From contig NC_135556.1 in assembly GCF_964340395.1 (NCBI RefSeq), positions 2,580,001 to 2,644,000 on the forward strand: a stretch of 64,000 nt of DNA, read 5' to 3'. The stretch comes from Glandiceps talaboti. Its lineage: Eukaryota > Hemichordata > Enteropneusta > Spengelidae. Position numbers and translations under genes: made by a program. Position 1 is the stretch's first letter; each line of letters opens with the position of its first letter. The notes under the pieces are model-generated. The model was given only the letters and a program-made list of their open reading frames with translations. It did not search any database and had not been told where the DNA came from. Of this stretch, positions 44,945 to 56,665 are shown one piece after another.

Positions 44945-45745
44945 AACACTAAGAGGCAAGTGGTTTAACCACTCGGCCACCAACAACCCCAAATGGTTCG
45001 AATCTGGACCACAGTGGTAAGAGGCAATTGTTTTAACCTCTCGGCCATCAACAACCCTGAATGGATTCAGACCCTGGACCACAGTGGTAAGAGGCAATTG
45101 TTTTAACCTCTCGGCCATCAACAACCCTAAATGGATTCAGACCCTGGTCCCCGACTACAGTGGTAAGAGGCAATTGTTTTAACCTCTCAGCCATCAACAA
45201 CCCTGAATGGATTCAGACCCTGGTCCCCGACTACAGTGGTAAGAGGCAATTGTTTTAACCTCTCAACCATCAACAACCCTGAATGGATTCAGACCCTGGT
45301 CCCCAACTACAGTGGTAAGAGGCAATTGTTTTAACCTCTCAACCATCAACAACCCTGAATGGATTCAGACCTGGTCCCCGACTACAATGGTAAGAGGCAA
45401 TTGTTTTAACCTCTCAGCCATCAACAACCCTGAATGGATTCAGACCCTGGTCCCCAACTACAGTGGTAAGAGGCAATTGTTTTAACCTCTTGGCCATCAA
45501 CAACCCTGAATGGATTCAGACCCTGGTCCCCGACTACAGTGGTAAGAGGCAAGTGCCACTGACAAACCTGAATGGGTTTGAACCCAATCACAGTGGTAAG
45601 AGGCCAGTGATTTAACCACTCAGCCACCGACTACCCAGAATGGGTTCAAACCTCGGTCCCTAACTGCAGTGGTAAGAGGCAAGTGGTTTAACCACTCGGC
45701 CACTGACAACCCTGAATGGGTTTGAACCTCGATCGCAGAGTGGTA
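44945..45745 (-). repeat. Tandem array of tRNA-like (Leu/Ser-type) units
   Basis: About 11 units of ~73-76 bp. On the minus strand each carries a polymerase III A-box-like TGGCCGAGTGGTTAA (TGGCCGAGAGGTTAA in most) and, about 38 bases later, a B-box-like GGTTTGAACCC, GGTTCAAACCC or degenerate GGTCTGAATCC. The best-preserved copies are at the right (45580-45745), and the middle ones have decayed B boxes. The A-box sequence is that of tRNA-Leu/Ser. I read this as a tandemly amplified tRNA pseudogene or tRNA-derived SINE head, not functional tRNA genes: acceptor stems do not pair clearly. Confidence 0.75.
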
Positions 45746-45768
45746 AGCTTGCACCAACAACTGAAAAC

Positions 45769-45944
45769 CAGTGGTCATTTGACTCAGGACCCCTACTACA
45801 TTCAAACCCTATCAGAATGTAGTGCACCTAGAAAATAATAGTATAGTATAGTATAGTCTTTCTATACTATACTATTATTTTCTAGGTGCACTACATTCTG
45901 ATAGGGTTTGAAAGTAGTAGGGGTCCTGAGTCAAATGACCACTG
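45769..45944. repeat. 176-bp near-perfect hairpin
   Basis: Arms of about 80 bp run from CAGTGGTCATTTGACTCAGG to CCTGAGTCAAATGACCACTG with about one mismatch. The centre is TATAG repeats around GTCTTTC. It begins where the tRNA-like array ends. Such a perfect foldback is probably recent. Confidence 0.92.
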
Positions 45945-46024
45945 AATAATATACAAATGACCACTGAATAATATACAAATGACCACTGAATAATATACAA
46001 ATGACCACTGAATAATATACAACT
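45932..46024. repeat. 22-bp tandem repeat, 4 copies
   Basis: ATGACCACTGAATAATATAC plus AA, four near-identical copies. The first overlaps the end of the adjacent hairpin arm, so it grew from that edge. Confidence 0.9.
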
Positions 46025-47957
46025 TGCTGTTATGTTGGTCAAAAAGCTCTAATACATTCAAAGTTAATACAGGGTTCACATATAGGCCTGGAAAACCCTG
46101 GAATTTCAAACCTTCCCTGGAAAACCCTGGAAAACCCTGGGAAAATGCTCCCTACCCCTGGAGCCAGTTAATTCATTTTTTTTCTATTTATTTCACCAGA
46201 AATTGTACAAAGAGTACATAACACAAAAAAGAGGAAGATAAGCAAATAAGTCAATAACCTACAATTTCTGACAATATTACTTCCAGCTAATAATTCAGGG
46301 TTTGCACGGTCCTGGAAAACCCAGGAATTTCAAGCCCTCCCTGGAAAAATGCTCCCTACCCCTGGAAAACCATGGAAAATGATCGTGATCGATTAATATT
46401 GATGATCGACATGTCTGTGCTTGTGTCACCCATTCATATGATTTACTACACTGAGTCTCGTAAATGTGAAATGGCAAAAATATATTCAAAGTCTTTCGCC
46501 ACCACGGTGAATCACACTGATTAAACCCAGACAGTCAACCGATCGTTCCACAAGACACTTTTCCCACAGACCATGCCTATGCGTAGTTGAATGGGTGCCG
46601 CAATGTTTGTTTCGATCTTGCCTATTGCTACTCCGAGTCCAGTCGTCATTTCAGCGACATAATATTGTAACAGTCCCGAGGGTAACACTAGGTCTGTTAG
46701 CAAGATTATCATAAGATTGTAGCAAGTATCAAAGTATCACCAGCCCATTCACCAAGCATGATTAGAAATTGTTACAAGTTTGGCGCATGAGTCAATATAC
46801 TACAAGCTCACGCATGGCAATACTAGGGCCTAGGGAAGTGCAGTTGAATTTCCGGGTTGTGGAAGTACGGTTTTGACTTTTATGTCGTCAATAAATGGGT
46901 ATTTGTTTTACATGTTCTAAAAGAATAAACTTCTTCTTTTTTTTGTCAGTACAGTACAGTAACAGTCCTAAATGGTCAAGCTGAGTTGAAAAATTGCGAT
47001 GTTCCGCAACACGTGTCGTCTGTACATAAACATCGAGACACAAGGGCTGAATGTATTCAGTTATTCATAACGTAAAATTTTGTTACGTAAATGATGTTTT
47101 TATTCAAAATTTTGAAGAAAAAAGTTATTTTAGGTGACCTCTAAATCTAGTCACATCAAACCATACAATAATGAGGACAAACTTAACTTTTTAATTTGTT
47201 TTTTCTGGATATGTCTGAATTAGACTGTTGACTCAAATCTTACACAATCAGTGCACCAGCTTGACGAAACGACTACTTAGGGGATAGGACAGAGGTTTCT
47301 CCATTTAATCTTAGCGTGCAAACATGGTTTTGAAACCAGTATCTTGATTGTCTTTTAAATGTTTTGTGACATATTATGGGAACCCTTGTTAATTTCTTCT
47401 TGTCCACATCAGACAATTAGATGTCATTCAAAAATATACTTTAGTGGTCAACAGCCCTGGAAAATGGCCAAAACCAATACGAATACCCCTGGAAAACTGA
47501 CAAAACCCCCGTGGAAAGTCCTGGAATTTTGTTTTGCTTTAAGTGTACTGTAATATCAAGAAATCAAAAATAAAGGGTCACAGTTAAAATTTAACTTAAT
47601 TTAATTAAATTAAAATGATATGAAAATGAACCTATTTTAGAATCCAATATGGTCACTAAATACAAGGAAGTACAGTGTTTTTAATTTTCTTAAACCCCAA
47701 ACACACAAAGTTAACTTACTAAAAATGGGTTCACTGTTTCATCTAAAATTTCTTTAACATTGGGTCAATAAAGCTGGGAACCTAAGAACATGTCCAGTCC
47801 TCAAGTATGTGGTAAACTGAGTGACAAGTTTGTTGAGGATCAAAAAAAAAAATTGCATCATCGCACCACTTTAGCCAGATTGTCCTGACCAGAAACAATT
47901 CTTTCTCTCTTTTTGGGGGCATTAAGCTATTATTTTTCTCTTTACCTTACATTTCAG

Positions 47958-50770
47958 AAAGTGATGAACAAAAAGTACAGCCTGAGACAGCAGCTGAACA
48001 AGAAACTGTGGTAATTTATCCAATGACCAGACCAAAAAGAAAAGCATCCATGAATATGGAAGAGAAAATGGTACCATGGTGGAAAAAGATGAAGAAAACA
48101 AAGAAAAAGCATGTGAAAAGGAGAGTTAAAAGACAAAGTTTGCTGGTTCCAGAGACTGAAGAAAATAAGGAAATAGAAAAGTACAATTATACAGATTGTG
48201 AAAGTGATGTAATGCCTGCTAAGAATGAGACTGTTACAGTGAAGAGAATTGTGTTATACCATGACCAACAAGCAACATCAAACCTAACAAATTTAAATTT
48301 AGAGTACTTTAATCATCTGTGGACAGATGTCACCTTGCCAGTAATGCCAACTGTTGATCAATCACCTTATGTAGAAAACATAACTATAAAACAAGAAAAT
48401 CGTATGCAGAATAATGAAACAGGTGGAGACTTACCAAGTGACCAAGTTATTGAAAGACCAATGTGTGTAGAGAACAGGGCTATAAAACAAGAATACGTTC
48501 TTGAAAATACACATATTGAGACTGTTCCAAATGGACCAAGCCCATCAGTGGAGCAGAGGCCAACACGTGTAGAAAATTGGAGACTAAAGCAGGATTATTT
48601 TGTAGGAAATAATCAAAGAGGCAAAGATTTACCAAGCAGCCTAGCTATAGAAAAACCAATGTGTGTAAATAACAGGACTATCAAACAAGAACACTTTTTG
48701 GATAATAGTGAGACTGGGAATGATATACCAACCCCATTAATGGAGCAGAGATCAACACATGTACAAACTTGGAGAGTAAGACAAGATTATTTTTCTGGAA
48801 ATGGTGAGAGTGAGGAAGATCTACCCAACTCATTGCCTGCAGAAAGGTCAACACATTTAGAAAATGATATTGTAAAGCTAAAACAAGAACAATGTGGGAA
48901 AGACCATGAGAGAGATGCACATTCACTAAGTCCCTCAACTGTTGAAAAGTTACGATATGTGGAAGGCATGGCTGTAAAACAAAGAGTTTGTACTGAAAAT
49001 GATGGGAAAAATATAGAAATGCCTTTTCCAGTGACACTTGTAGAAAATGTGAACATGAAACAAAGTCTACATACTGAGACACTTGTGCACTTACCAGGCC
49101 CATCATGTGTTGAAAAATCAACAAATGATGCAAATATTTACCAGCTCCCTGAAAATGTAACCATAGAACAAGAATTAAACACTAGAGACTCTGACACATT
49201 AGTCCATGAAAATGGAGCGCCGGTAGAAAATGCTTTTCCTAAAGAACGTCATCAAACTGAGTGTCTTAAAACTGGTAAGAATTCAGCTGAGTGTCTTAAA
49301 AATAGTAAGGATTCAGCCGAGTGTCTTAAAACTGGTAAGAATTCAGCTGAAAGTCTTAAAACTGGTAAGAATTCAGCTGAGTGTCTTAAAACTGGTAAGA
49401 ATTCAGCTGAGTGTCTTAAAACTGGTAAGAATTCAGCCGAGTGTCTTAAAACTGGTAAGAATTCAGCTGAAAGTCTTAAAACTGGTAAGAATTCAGCTGA
49501 GTGTCTTAAAACTGGTAAGAATTCAACTGAGTGTCTTAAAACTGGTAAGAATTCAGCCGAGTGTCTTAAAACTGGTAAGAATTCAGCTGAAAATCTTAAA
49601 ACTGGTAAGGATTCAGAGGCTCGAATGAACATAAGCTTAAGACAAGAATTGACAGAATCAAGTGATGTTGTCAGTAGAAGAAAGTATGAATACATTAGTA
49701 GTGATGATTTAAACTGGGATTCAAGTTCAGAAGACAGTAATGAAAGTAGTGATGATGATTATGATGTTGAGAATGAGGAGAGAGACTCCAGTGACTCTGA
49801 TTCAGATGATTTAGTGCATCAAAGACAACATTATGATTGTATGACTGAAGATGATGCATTTAGCAAACTACAAGCCTTCAAAAGTCAATTCTCAATGGGA
49901 TATTCTGTGCCATTCAAGTGTGAATTGTGTAAGATGTTTCGATGTCAAAGGCCTCAACGTCTTCTGTGGCATTTACAAATTCACCAAGAGGGCATATTGG
50001 CATGTAATCATTGTGAATATGTTGCAAGTTCACAAAAAGCCCTTGATTGGCACATATACAGACACACTTTGACTGGACCTAAGATTAAGTGTGACAAATG
50101 TCGGTATGTTACCACAATAAAGAAGAATTTGGAACGCCACCAACTGAGAATGCATGTGTTAACGTCAGAGAAAACATTTGTGTGTTCATACAAAGGTTGT
50201 GAGAAGAAATTTGCCATAAAACAAGACCTTGTAAAACACCGAAGTACACACAATGCTCAGTACATATGTCATGTTTGTGGAAAAAAGTTTGTTGCAAAGA
50301 AAAGATTTGAAGAACATGTTGCAGTTGTGCATGAGAAGAAAGAGAGGGAAAAAGTGACATGTGAAATATGTGGTAAACAATATGGCAGTCGAAGCCGACT
50401 ACATTTGCGTCATCACATGATGATGCACCGCAATGAGAAACCACACAAATGTAGGTTTTGTGACATGGCATTTGTAAATCCAGTCAATTGTTTGCATCAT
50501 GAACGAACTCATACTGGGGAAAAACCTCACAAATGTAAATTATGTGACTTTCGTGCTGCAAAACAAGCCCAGGTAGACTCTCACATGAGAACACATACAG
50601 GGATTCAGCCATATAAATGTAAGGAATGTAATTATGCCAGTGCATGGAATGTCCAGTTGAAAACACACATGAAAGCACACACATCAGAGACTGCAGTCAC
50701 TTGTCAAATCTGTGATATTGTTTTCATCAGTGACAAATCACTCAATATTCACAATAAGAAGAATCATTAG
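47958..50770 (+). CDS. Exon 2 of C2H2 zinc-finger gene, ten fingers
   Basis: Acceptor TTTCAG at 47957; stop TAG 50768-50770. Joined to exon 1 the protein is about 994 residues. In order: a basic patch at ~82-117 (RPKRKAS, KKMKKTKKKHVKRRVKR), likely nuclear import; a degenerate ~40-residue repeat at ~195-480 whose core is VENxxIKQE, giving four strict SUMO consensus sites (IKQE three times, the first at ~201-204, and LKQE) plus LKQD; twelve 10-residue repeats ECLKTGKNSA at 492-611; an acidic Ser/Asp stretch at ~640-680; and ten C2H2 fingers from 710 to the C-terminus (FKCELC, LACNHC, IKCDKC, FVCSYKGC, YICHVC, VTCEIC, HKCRFC, HKCKLC, YKCKEC, VTCQIC). TGEKP linkers are partly kept. It is likely a nuclear DNA-binding transcriptional regulator. 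No KRAB, BTB or SCAN domain is visible. No ortholog is recognised. Confidence 0.9.
49259..49618 (+). repeat. In-frame 30-bp coding minisatellite, 12 copies
   Basis: The unit GAGTGTCTTAAAACTGG then TAAGAATTCAGCT encodes ECLKTGKNSA. Variants are E-S-L, E-N-L, KNSKDSA and KNST. A three- to four-unit period of the AGT (Ser) variant suggests block duplication. It lies inside a long coding frame with unique coding on both sides, so it is translated if the gene is. Confidence 0.93.
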
Positions 50771-51124
50771 AAAGCACACAGTAGAATATATGCATGCTAC
50801 TGTATATCAAACAATGAATATCTTAGTAATTACTGCATCATAAGAGTCATCTGCTAGGATAATGGTTGGAAATGTACCTAAAATCTTCTTACTTTCCATG
50901 TTGGTATTTGTGATGTGACAAAAACACAATCAGAAGTGTACATGTATAATAGAAGGTTATTACTCGATATAACCTCTTCCTGCTTCATATCGCCGTGAGT
51001 GCCATTTCAGCATTGTGACATGAGTCATTAGACAAGTGTCACATTGCCAAAATGACACAAATGGTGATATGATGAACAAAGAGTAATAACCAACACTAAC
51101 AGTTTCAGAAAATGTTTTAATGTT

Positions 51125-51130
51125 AATAAA
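51125..51130 (+). promoter_or_regulatory. Candidate polyadenylation signal of zinc-finger gene
   Basis: AATAAA 355 bp after the stop codon, just before the 82-bp minisatellite. It is the first canonical signal downstream. Confidence 0.5.
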
Positions 51131-51170
51131 ACTACATGGTCGAATGCGATCATAACTTCTGTAGTATGCT

Positions 51171-52966
51171 AGTGTGGTAAAGTGTAACGTACACATAGTT
51201 GGTGGCCTACATCAGTCACATCAGAGATACCAATGTGAAATGAACATACCTGTACAGTGTGGTAAAGTGTAATGTACACATAGTTGGTGGCCTACAGTTA
51301 CATCAGAGATACCAATGTGAAATGAACATACCTGTACAGTGTGGTAAAGTGTAATGTACACATAGTTGGTGGCCTACAGTCACATCAGAGATACCAATGT
51401 GAAATGAACATACCTGTACAGTGTGGTAAAGTGTAATGTACACATAGTTGGTGGCCTACAGTTACATCATAGAGATACAAATGTGAAATGAACATACCTG
51501 TACAGTGTGGTAAAGTGTAATGTACACATAGTTGGTGGTCTACAGTCACATCAGAGATACCAATGTGAAATGAACATACATGTACAGTGTGGTAAAGTGT
51601 AATGTACACATAGTTGGTGGCCTACAGTCACATCAGAGATACCAATGTGAAATGAACATACCTGTACAGTGTGGTAAAGTGTAATGTACACATAGTTGGT
51701 GGTCTACAGTCACATCAGAGATACCAATGTGAAATGAACATACCTGTACAGTGTGGTAAAGTGTAATGTACACATAGTTGGTGGTCTACAGTCACATCAG
51801 AGATACCAATGTGAAATGAACATACATGTACAGTGTGGTAAAGTGTAATGTACACATAGTTGGTGGCCTACAGTCCCATCAGAGATACCAATGTGAAATG
51901 AACATACCTGTACAATGTGGTAAAGTGTAATGTACACATAGTTGGTGGCCTACAGTTACATCAGAGATACCAATGTGAAATGAACATACCTGTACAGTGT
52001 GGTAAAGTGTAATGTACACATAGTTGGTGGCCTACAGTCACATCAGAGATACCAAATGAACATACCTGTACAGTGTGGTAAAGTGTAATGTACACATAGT
52101 TGGTGGCCTACAGTCACATCAGAGATACCAATGTGAAATGAACATACCTGTACAGTGTGGTAAAGTGTAATGTACACATAGTTGGTGACCTAGTCACATC
52201 AGAGATACCAATGTGAAATGAACATACCTGTACAGTGTGGTAAAGTGTAATGTACACATAGTTGGTGGCCTACAGTCACATCAGAGATACCAATGTGAAA
52301 TGAACATGCCTGTACAGTGTGGTAAAGTGTAATGTACACATAGTTGGTGGCCTACAGTCACATCAGAGATACCAATGTGAAATGAACATACCTGTACAGT
52401 GTGGTAAAGTGTAATGTACACATAGTTGGTGGCCTACAGTCACATCAGAGATACCAATGTGAAATGAACATACCTGTACAGTGTGGTAAAGTGTAATGTA
52501 CACATAGTTGGTGGCCTAGTCACATCAGAGATACCAATGTGAAATGAACATACCTGTACAGTGTGGTAAAGTGTAATGTACACATAGTTGGTGGCCTAGT
52601 CACATCAGAGATACCAATGTGAAATGAACATACCTGTACAGTGTGGTAAAGTGTAATGTACACATAGTTGGTGGCCTACAGTCACATCAGAGATACCAGT
52701 GTGAAATGAACATACCTGTACAGTGTGGTAAAGTGTAATGTACACATAGTTGGTGGCCTACAGTCACATCAGAGATACCAATGTGAAATGAACATACCTG
52801 TACAGTGTGGTAAAGTGTAATGTACACATAGTTGGTGGCCTACAGTCACATCAGAGATACCAGTGTGAAATGAACATACCTGTACAGTGTGGTAAAGTGT
52901 AATGTACACATAGTTGGTGGCCTACAGTCACATCAGAGATACCAATGTGAAATGAACATACCTGTA
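51171..52966. repeat. 82-bp minisatellite, about 22 copies
   Basis: The unit contains GTGTGGTAAAGTGTAATG, TACACATAGTTGGTGGCC, CACATCAGAGATACCAATG and AAATGAACATACCTGTAC. Copies are very similar, with small deletions (ACAG lost near 52190, 52515 and 52595). It starts 400 bp after the zinc-finger stop, so it may lie in or just past the 3' untranslated region. Confidence 0.95.
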
Positions 52967-54088
52967 ATAGAACAAAGCTATAGGTATATGATAAGTAATA
53001 GAACAAAGCAAACATTGTGTGATCAGAAAGTTGTAGTAAAGAATATCATTAGTGAATTTAGTGTAGACCTTTGTATTGTAAGATTTCTACTCTGGCTTCT
53101 TCACAAGGTCAAAGGTCAAAATCCACCAGTGTGAAGGTGGAGACTACTCTGAATTCGAGTTCATTGACCATTGATCTGTTCTTACTCAAACGTTCTGTCT
53201 GTATGTACCAGTAATATATTTTTCATTAAAAAAAAGCTAAGAAGAATTCGTACTCTAGGTTTGATTCATGTCTAATAGATAAAAATGGCAGTGTAAATAC
53301 TTTGAGACTTATCTCCCTTCATATCTACTGACAGACATTCAATACTCATGATAAACATTGCATGTTTTGTTTTATTGGGTAGTGATTGATAAATTCCTAA
53401 GAAATGTACAGTAGTGCTCTATTCTTTTAAAATGTATGTCCATTTCAAAATTAAAGAATTCTTGTCATTTTCCTTGCCTAATACCATGGTTGATTTTACA
53501 GGTTCTAACTGAAATGTAACACTTATGCCAAATAAGATAAATAGTGTGTTTGTGATAACCCAATTGCAACTGACCTCTTATCCTAAACATTTTTGTTATT
53601 TTTGCCTTACTATTATAAATAAAAAAACTGATTATGTAACTATTCAGTAATTATTATAGAATTAGACAATTCACTTGATATTATTCTAGCTAAATTCTTG
53701 AGGATACAAGTTATCTGTATACCATGTACGATGACAGTAAAGCAATTCCAATGTGCAGCTGTGCTAAATATATCAGGTGTAAAATTACACCATCAGTTGC
53801 TTAAAGGACTAGTATGTGGCATTTCTAATGTAGCCAGTTGTAAACAAGGTTACCAGCTTAACACATGTCAATGTTGACTGATTGCTACAAACATCATATT
53901 TTATATAGTTAAGTTGCTGGTTTATAGTATCTTTATCTTACTTGTATCTCAATGCTAACATTGAATTTGTTCACAGATTAATCACTTCAGTAGCAATGGA
54001 GGTTTCTGCCTCAGTATAGATTGACAACAAACTAAAACTATTGTGGCAAATATTGATATAAGCTATTGAATGGATGTTTGTTTAATTA
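52967..54088. other. Unassigned DNA downstream of the zinc-finger gene
   Basis: AT-rich with no exon or named repeat. Confidence 0.55.
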
Positions 54089-54451
54089 GGCTGGAGTCAT
54101 AATTTATGGGGGGGGGGGCTGGCGAGAAAATAATTTGGTGAAATGTTAAGCACTAAAAGCACTTATTTTGACAATAAGGACATGATATAGGAGGCCATTT
54201 CGTAGCACAAAATTTTAAACCGTACACATTATCAAATGCCATAGAGTACTTGAACATTTTACTCTCAATACATTATTATACAACTGTATGGCTATATTGC
54301 CTATACTTTAACCTATACAGATATATTTTGGCAGACACATGCATTCGCTTGGCTATTGACTTCCTCATAATTAAATGCTAAAGGTAAATGAAAGTGAGCA
54401 ATTTTGCAAAACGTACAAGTAAACGACTGCTCCTGACGTTTGTTAAAAAAC

Positions 54452-54494
<43 letters not shown>

Positions 54495-54789
54495 CAGCTA
54501 GATACATACAGACAGAAGAAGGCATATACAAATGCATTTGCATGGCTGCCATCCACCTCATCATATAGGTTTTAGAAGTCATTGCGGAGAAGCCACGAGA
54601 GATTTTTAAAATTTACTTGGTAAATGACTGCTCCTGAGGTTTAATTTGGTTCATATCATGAGCAAAATACTACGGGCTCCCTTTTGGACATCAGAATTTC
54701 CATTCTCCCCCCTTCAACCCTCAATTTTTTTCATGCCCCCCCCCCCATTTCTCCCCAGGACCCCCCTGCTGTAAATTCTGACCCCAGCC
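54089..54789. mobile_element. Harbinger-like MITE, 701 bp
   Basis: The ends GGCTGGAGTCATAATTTA and, complemented, GGCTGGGGTCAGAATTTA match at 16 of 18 positions. They are flanked by TTA on both sides (54086-54088 and 54790-54792). A 3-bp TTA duplication fits PIF/Harbinger. The interior has two copies of ACTGCTCCTGA(C/G)GTTT, a (CAGA)n tract at 54455-54494 and G/C-runs near the ends. No transposase. Confidence 0.6.
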
Positions 54790-54792
54790 TTA

Positions 54793-55635
54793 TGCTCTCA
54801 GTAACTTGCATTATCTTACAGTGTACATTTTGGGAACTTCTAGTGTATACAGTATCTCATGATTATAACTACAAGATGATAATCTGTATGATAGCCACAC
54901 CCCCAATGGGATGAGATGGAATATCTTGTGTCAGTTGGAAATTTTTGCCTTATACAAACCATTTGTGAGTGTAAGATATTCTATTTTAGACCATTGGTAT
55001 GCAGGATTGTTTTCCCCTTTTTTTTCTGGTAAAAACTAAATTTAACTCGCACATTGGCTCAAAGTGTGAGATTGATTTGATCTGCAGTTGTTGTCCCACA
55101 CAGTCAGACTGTCAGGACATGACAAACTGCTGCCCACTTGTACTTGTATAATATACCACATCAAGCAACAATACATGTGTAGTTGTAGTTGTGTTTTGTG
55201 TCTCAGTAAGCCAAAACATTGAATGTCACTTGTAGTTTAGAATGACCAGTGTAATGGGCTGTGACACTTGGTATGAGCATTGATAGTTGTTGGTCAGATG
55301 TGTATAATGTATGGTACATAGCCTAGCAAAGTTTAATTTTTAGCTATTAAAAATAACTAAGTTAAAATACAGTGACCAAACTGTAGCATGACATTGTTTA
55401 TATTAAATGTATTGTTTTCATATTCATTACAATTAGTGTATGCGTCGTTGAAATTTTCACTAGTTACAAGAGATAATAAAGGGTTTTCCTTAAAATCAAT
55501 GTTGATGTGGTTCTTTCCTATGTGCATAATAATCAAATGACAACACATTTCTTGCAATCACATCATATGATTCCAATACTGATTATGTTGACCTATGTCC
55601 TCAATGATTACACTTCAATGAATCTATATATGGTT
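54793..55635. other. Unassigned DNA
   Basis: AT-rich intergenic sequence with no supported feature. Confidence 0.5.
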
Positions 55636-56228
55636 AGTCTCAGTTACCCAGACTCTCACCACTTGGCTATACTACAAGACCACCCAGTCTCTAGTCTCAG
55701 TTACCCAGACTCTCACCACTTGGCTATACTACAAGACCACCCAGTCTCTAGTCTCGGTTACCCAGACTCTCACCACTTGGCTATACTACAAGACCACCCA
55801 GTCTCTAGTCTCAGTTACCCAGACTCCTGCTCACCACTTGGCTATACTACAAGACCACCCAGTCTCTAGTCTCAGTTACCCAGACTCTCACCACTTGGCT
55901 ATACTACAAGACCACCCAGTCTCTAGTCTCAGTTACCCAGACTCTCACCACTTGGGGCGATACTACAAGACCACCCAGTCTCTAGTCTCAGTTACCCAGA
56001 CTCTCACCACTTGGCTATACTACAAGACCACCCAGTCTCTAGTCTCAGTTACCCAGACTCTCACCACTTGGCTATACTACAAGACCACCCAGTCTCTAGT
56101 CTCAGTTACCCAGACTCTCACCACTTGGGGCGATACTACAAGACCACCCAGTCTCTAGTCTCAGTTACCCAGACTCTCACCACTGAGGGCTATACTACAA
56201 GACCACTCAGACAAGAGTCTGGGGAAAT
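55636..56228 (+). repeat. 57-bp minisatellite from a MITE end, 10 copies
   Basis: The unit reads CTCAGTTACCCAGACTCTC, ACCACTTGGCTATACTAC, AAGACCACCCAGTCTCTAGT. Because 57 is a multiple of three it gives open frames that are not real genes. The last unit runs on into GAGTCTGGGGAAATGA, as in the single copy at 9231-9305, showing that the array grew within a transposon end. Confidence 0.93.
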
Positions 56229-56439
56229 GACATTTAAAGTTGCCTGCACCAGATCATTGCATGCTGGGAAATACTTCACATCCAACATTGCAGGCTGAAC
56301 AATCCAGGTACCTTTATAACAGGTTACTATCATGTCTCAAGCGAGTGATTCACATTAGTTACAATGAACAGGCCTTGTAAGTCCATTTTTCACGACTTGG
56401 AAGAAATGCATTGTATGATTTCCAGTGTGGGTGACTTTG

Positions 56440-56665
56440 GATTATGTCTCCCCAGACTATCATCAGGTTGGTCTTGTAGTACAGCCCCTAGCAGTCAGGG
56501 TAACCAACACTAATATATGGTAAGACTACATATTTCACCCTTCCATACAGCCCCCAGCAGTCGGGGTAACCAACACTAATATATGGTAAGACTACATATT
56601 TCACCCTTCCATACAGTCCCTAGCAGTCAGGGTAACATACATGGTAAGACTACATATTTCACCCT
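56440..56665 (-). repeat. Inverted counterpart end, ~80-bp repeat x 2.5
   Basis: Reverse complement of the 55.6-kb unit (CCCCAGACTATCATCAGG, GGTCTTGTAGTACAGCCC, CAGTCAGGGTAACC). The outer part (CTAATATATGGTAAGACTAC, ATATTTCACCCTTCCATAC) is also repeated. Together with 55636-56228 it brackets a ~210-bp core, consistent with one nonautonomous element whose two ends were tandemly amplified. Confidence 0.7.

Larger units (their letters stand above)
43176..47957 (+). other. Intron 1 of the zinc-finger gene (inferred)
   Basis: 4.8 kb bounded by GTCTGT and TTACATTTCAG with a pyrimidine-rich tract before the acceptor. It holds a (TG)n tract (44152-44250), dispersed-repeat units (44260-44935), the tRNA-like array, a long hairpin, short CCTGGAAAACCCTGG clusters (46090-46150, 46310-46380) and a CRE plus YY1-like pair (43773-43790). 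No internal exon is supported. Confidence 0.6.

Noticed and set aside
44945-45745. Functional tRNA genes
   Set aside because: A and B boxes are present in some units, but acceptor and anticodon stems do not pair convincingly and most B boxes are degenerate.
46521-46712. 63-codon minus-strand frame with protein-like composition
   Set aside because: No splice signals fit on the minus strand, no recognised family, and it lies in the intron of a plus-strand gene.
49230-49695. Alternate-frame and antisense frames across the coding minisatellite
   Set aside because: Shadows of the 30-bp repeat within the zinc-finger exon; only the frame continuous with the fingers is credible.
55507-56298. Overlapping frames reading SLSYPDSHHLAILQDHPV
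   Set aside because: The 57-bp repeat is a multiple of three, so open frames arise automatically; the sequence derives from a MITE end.
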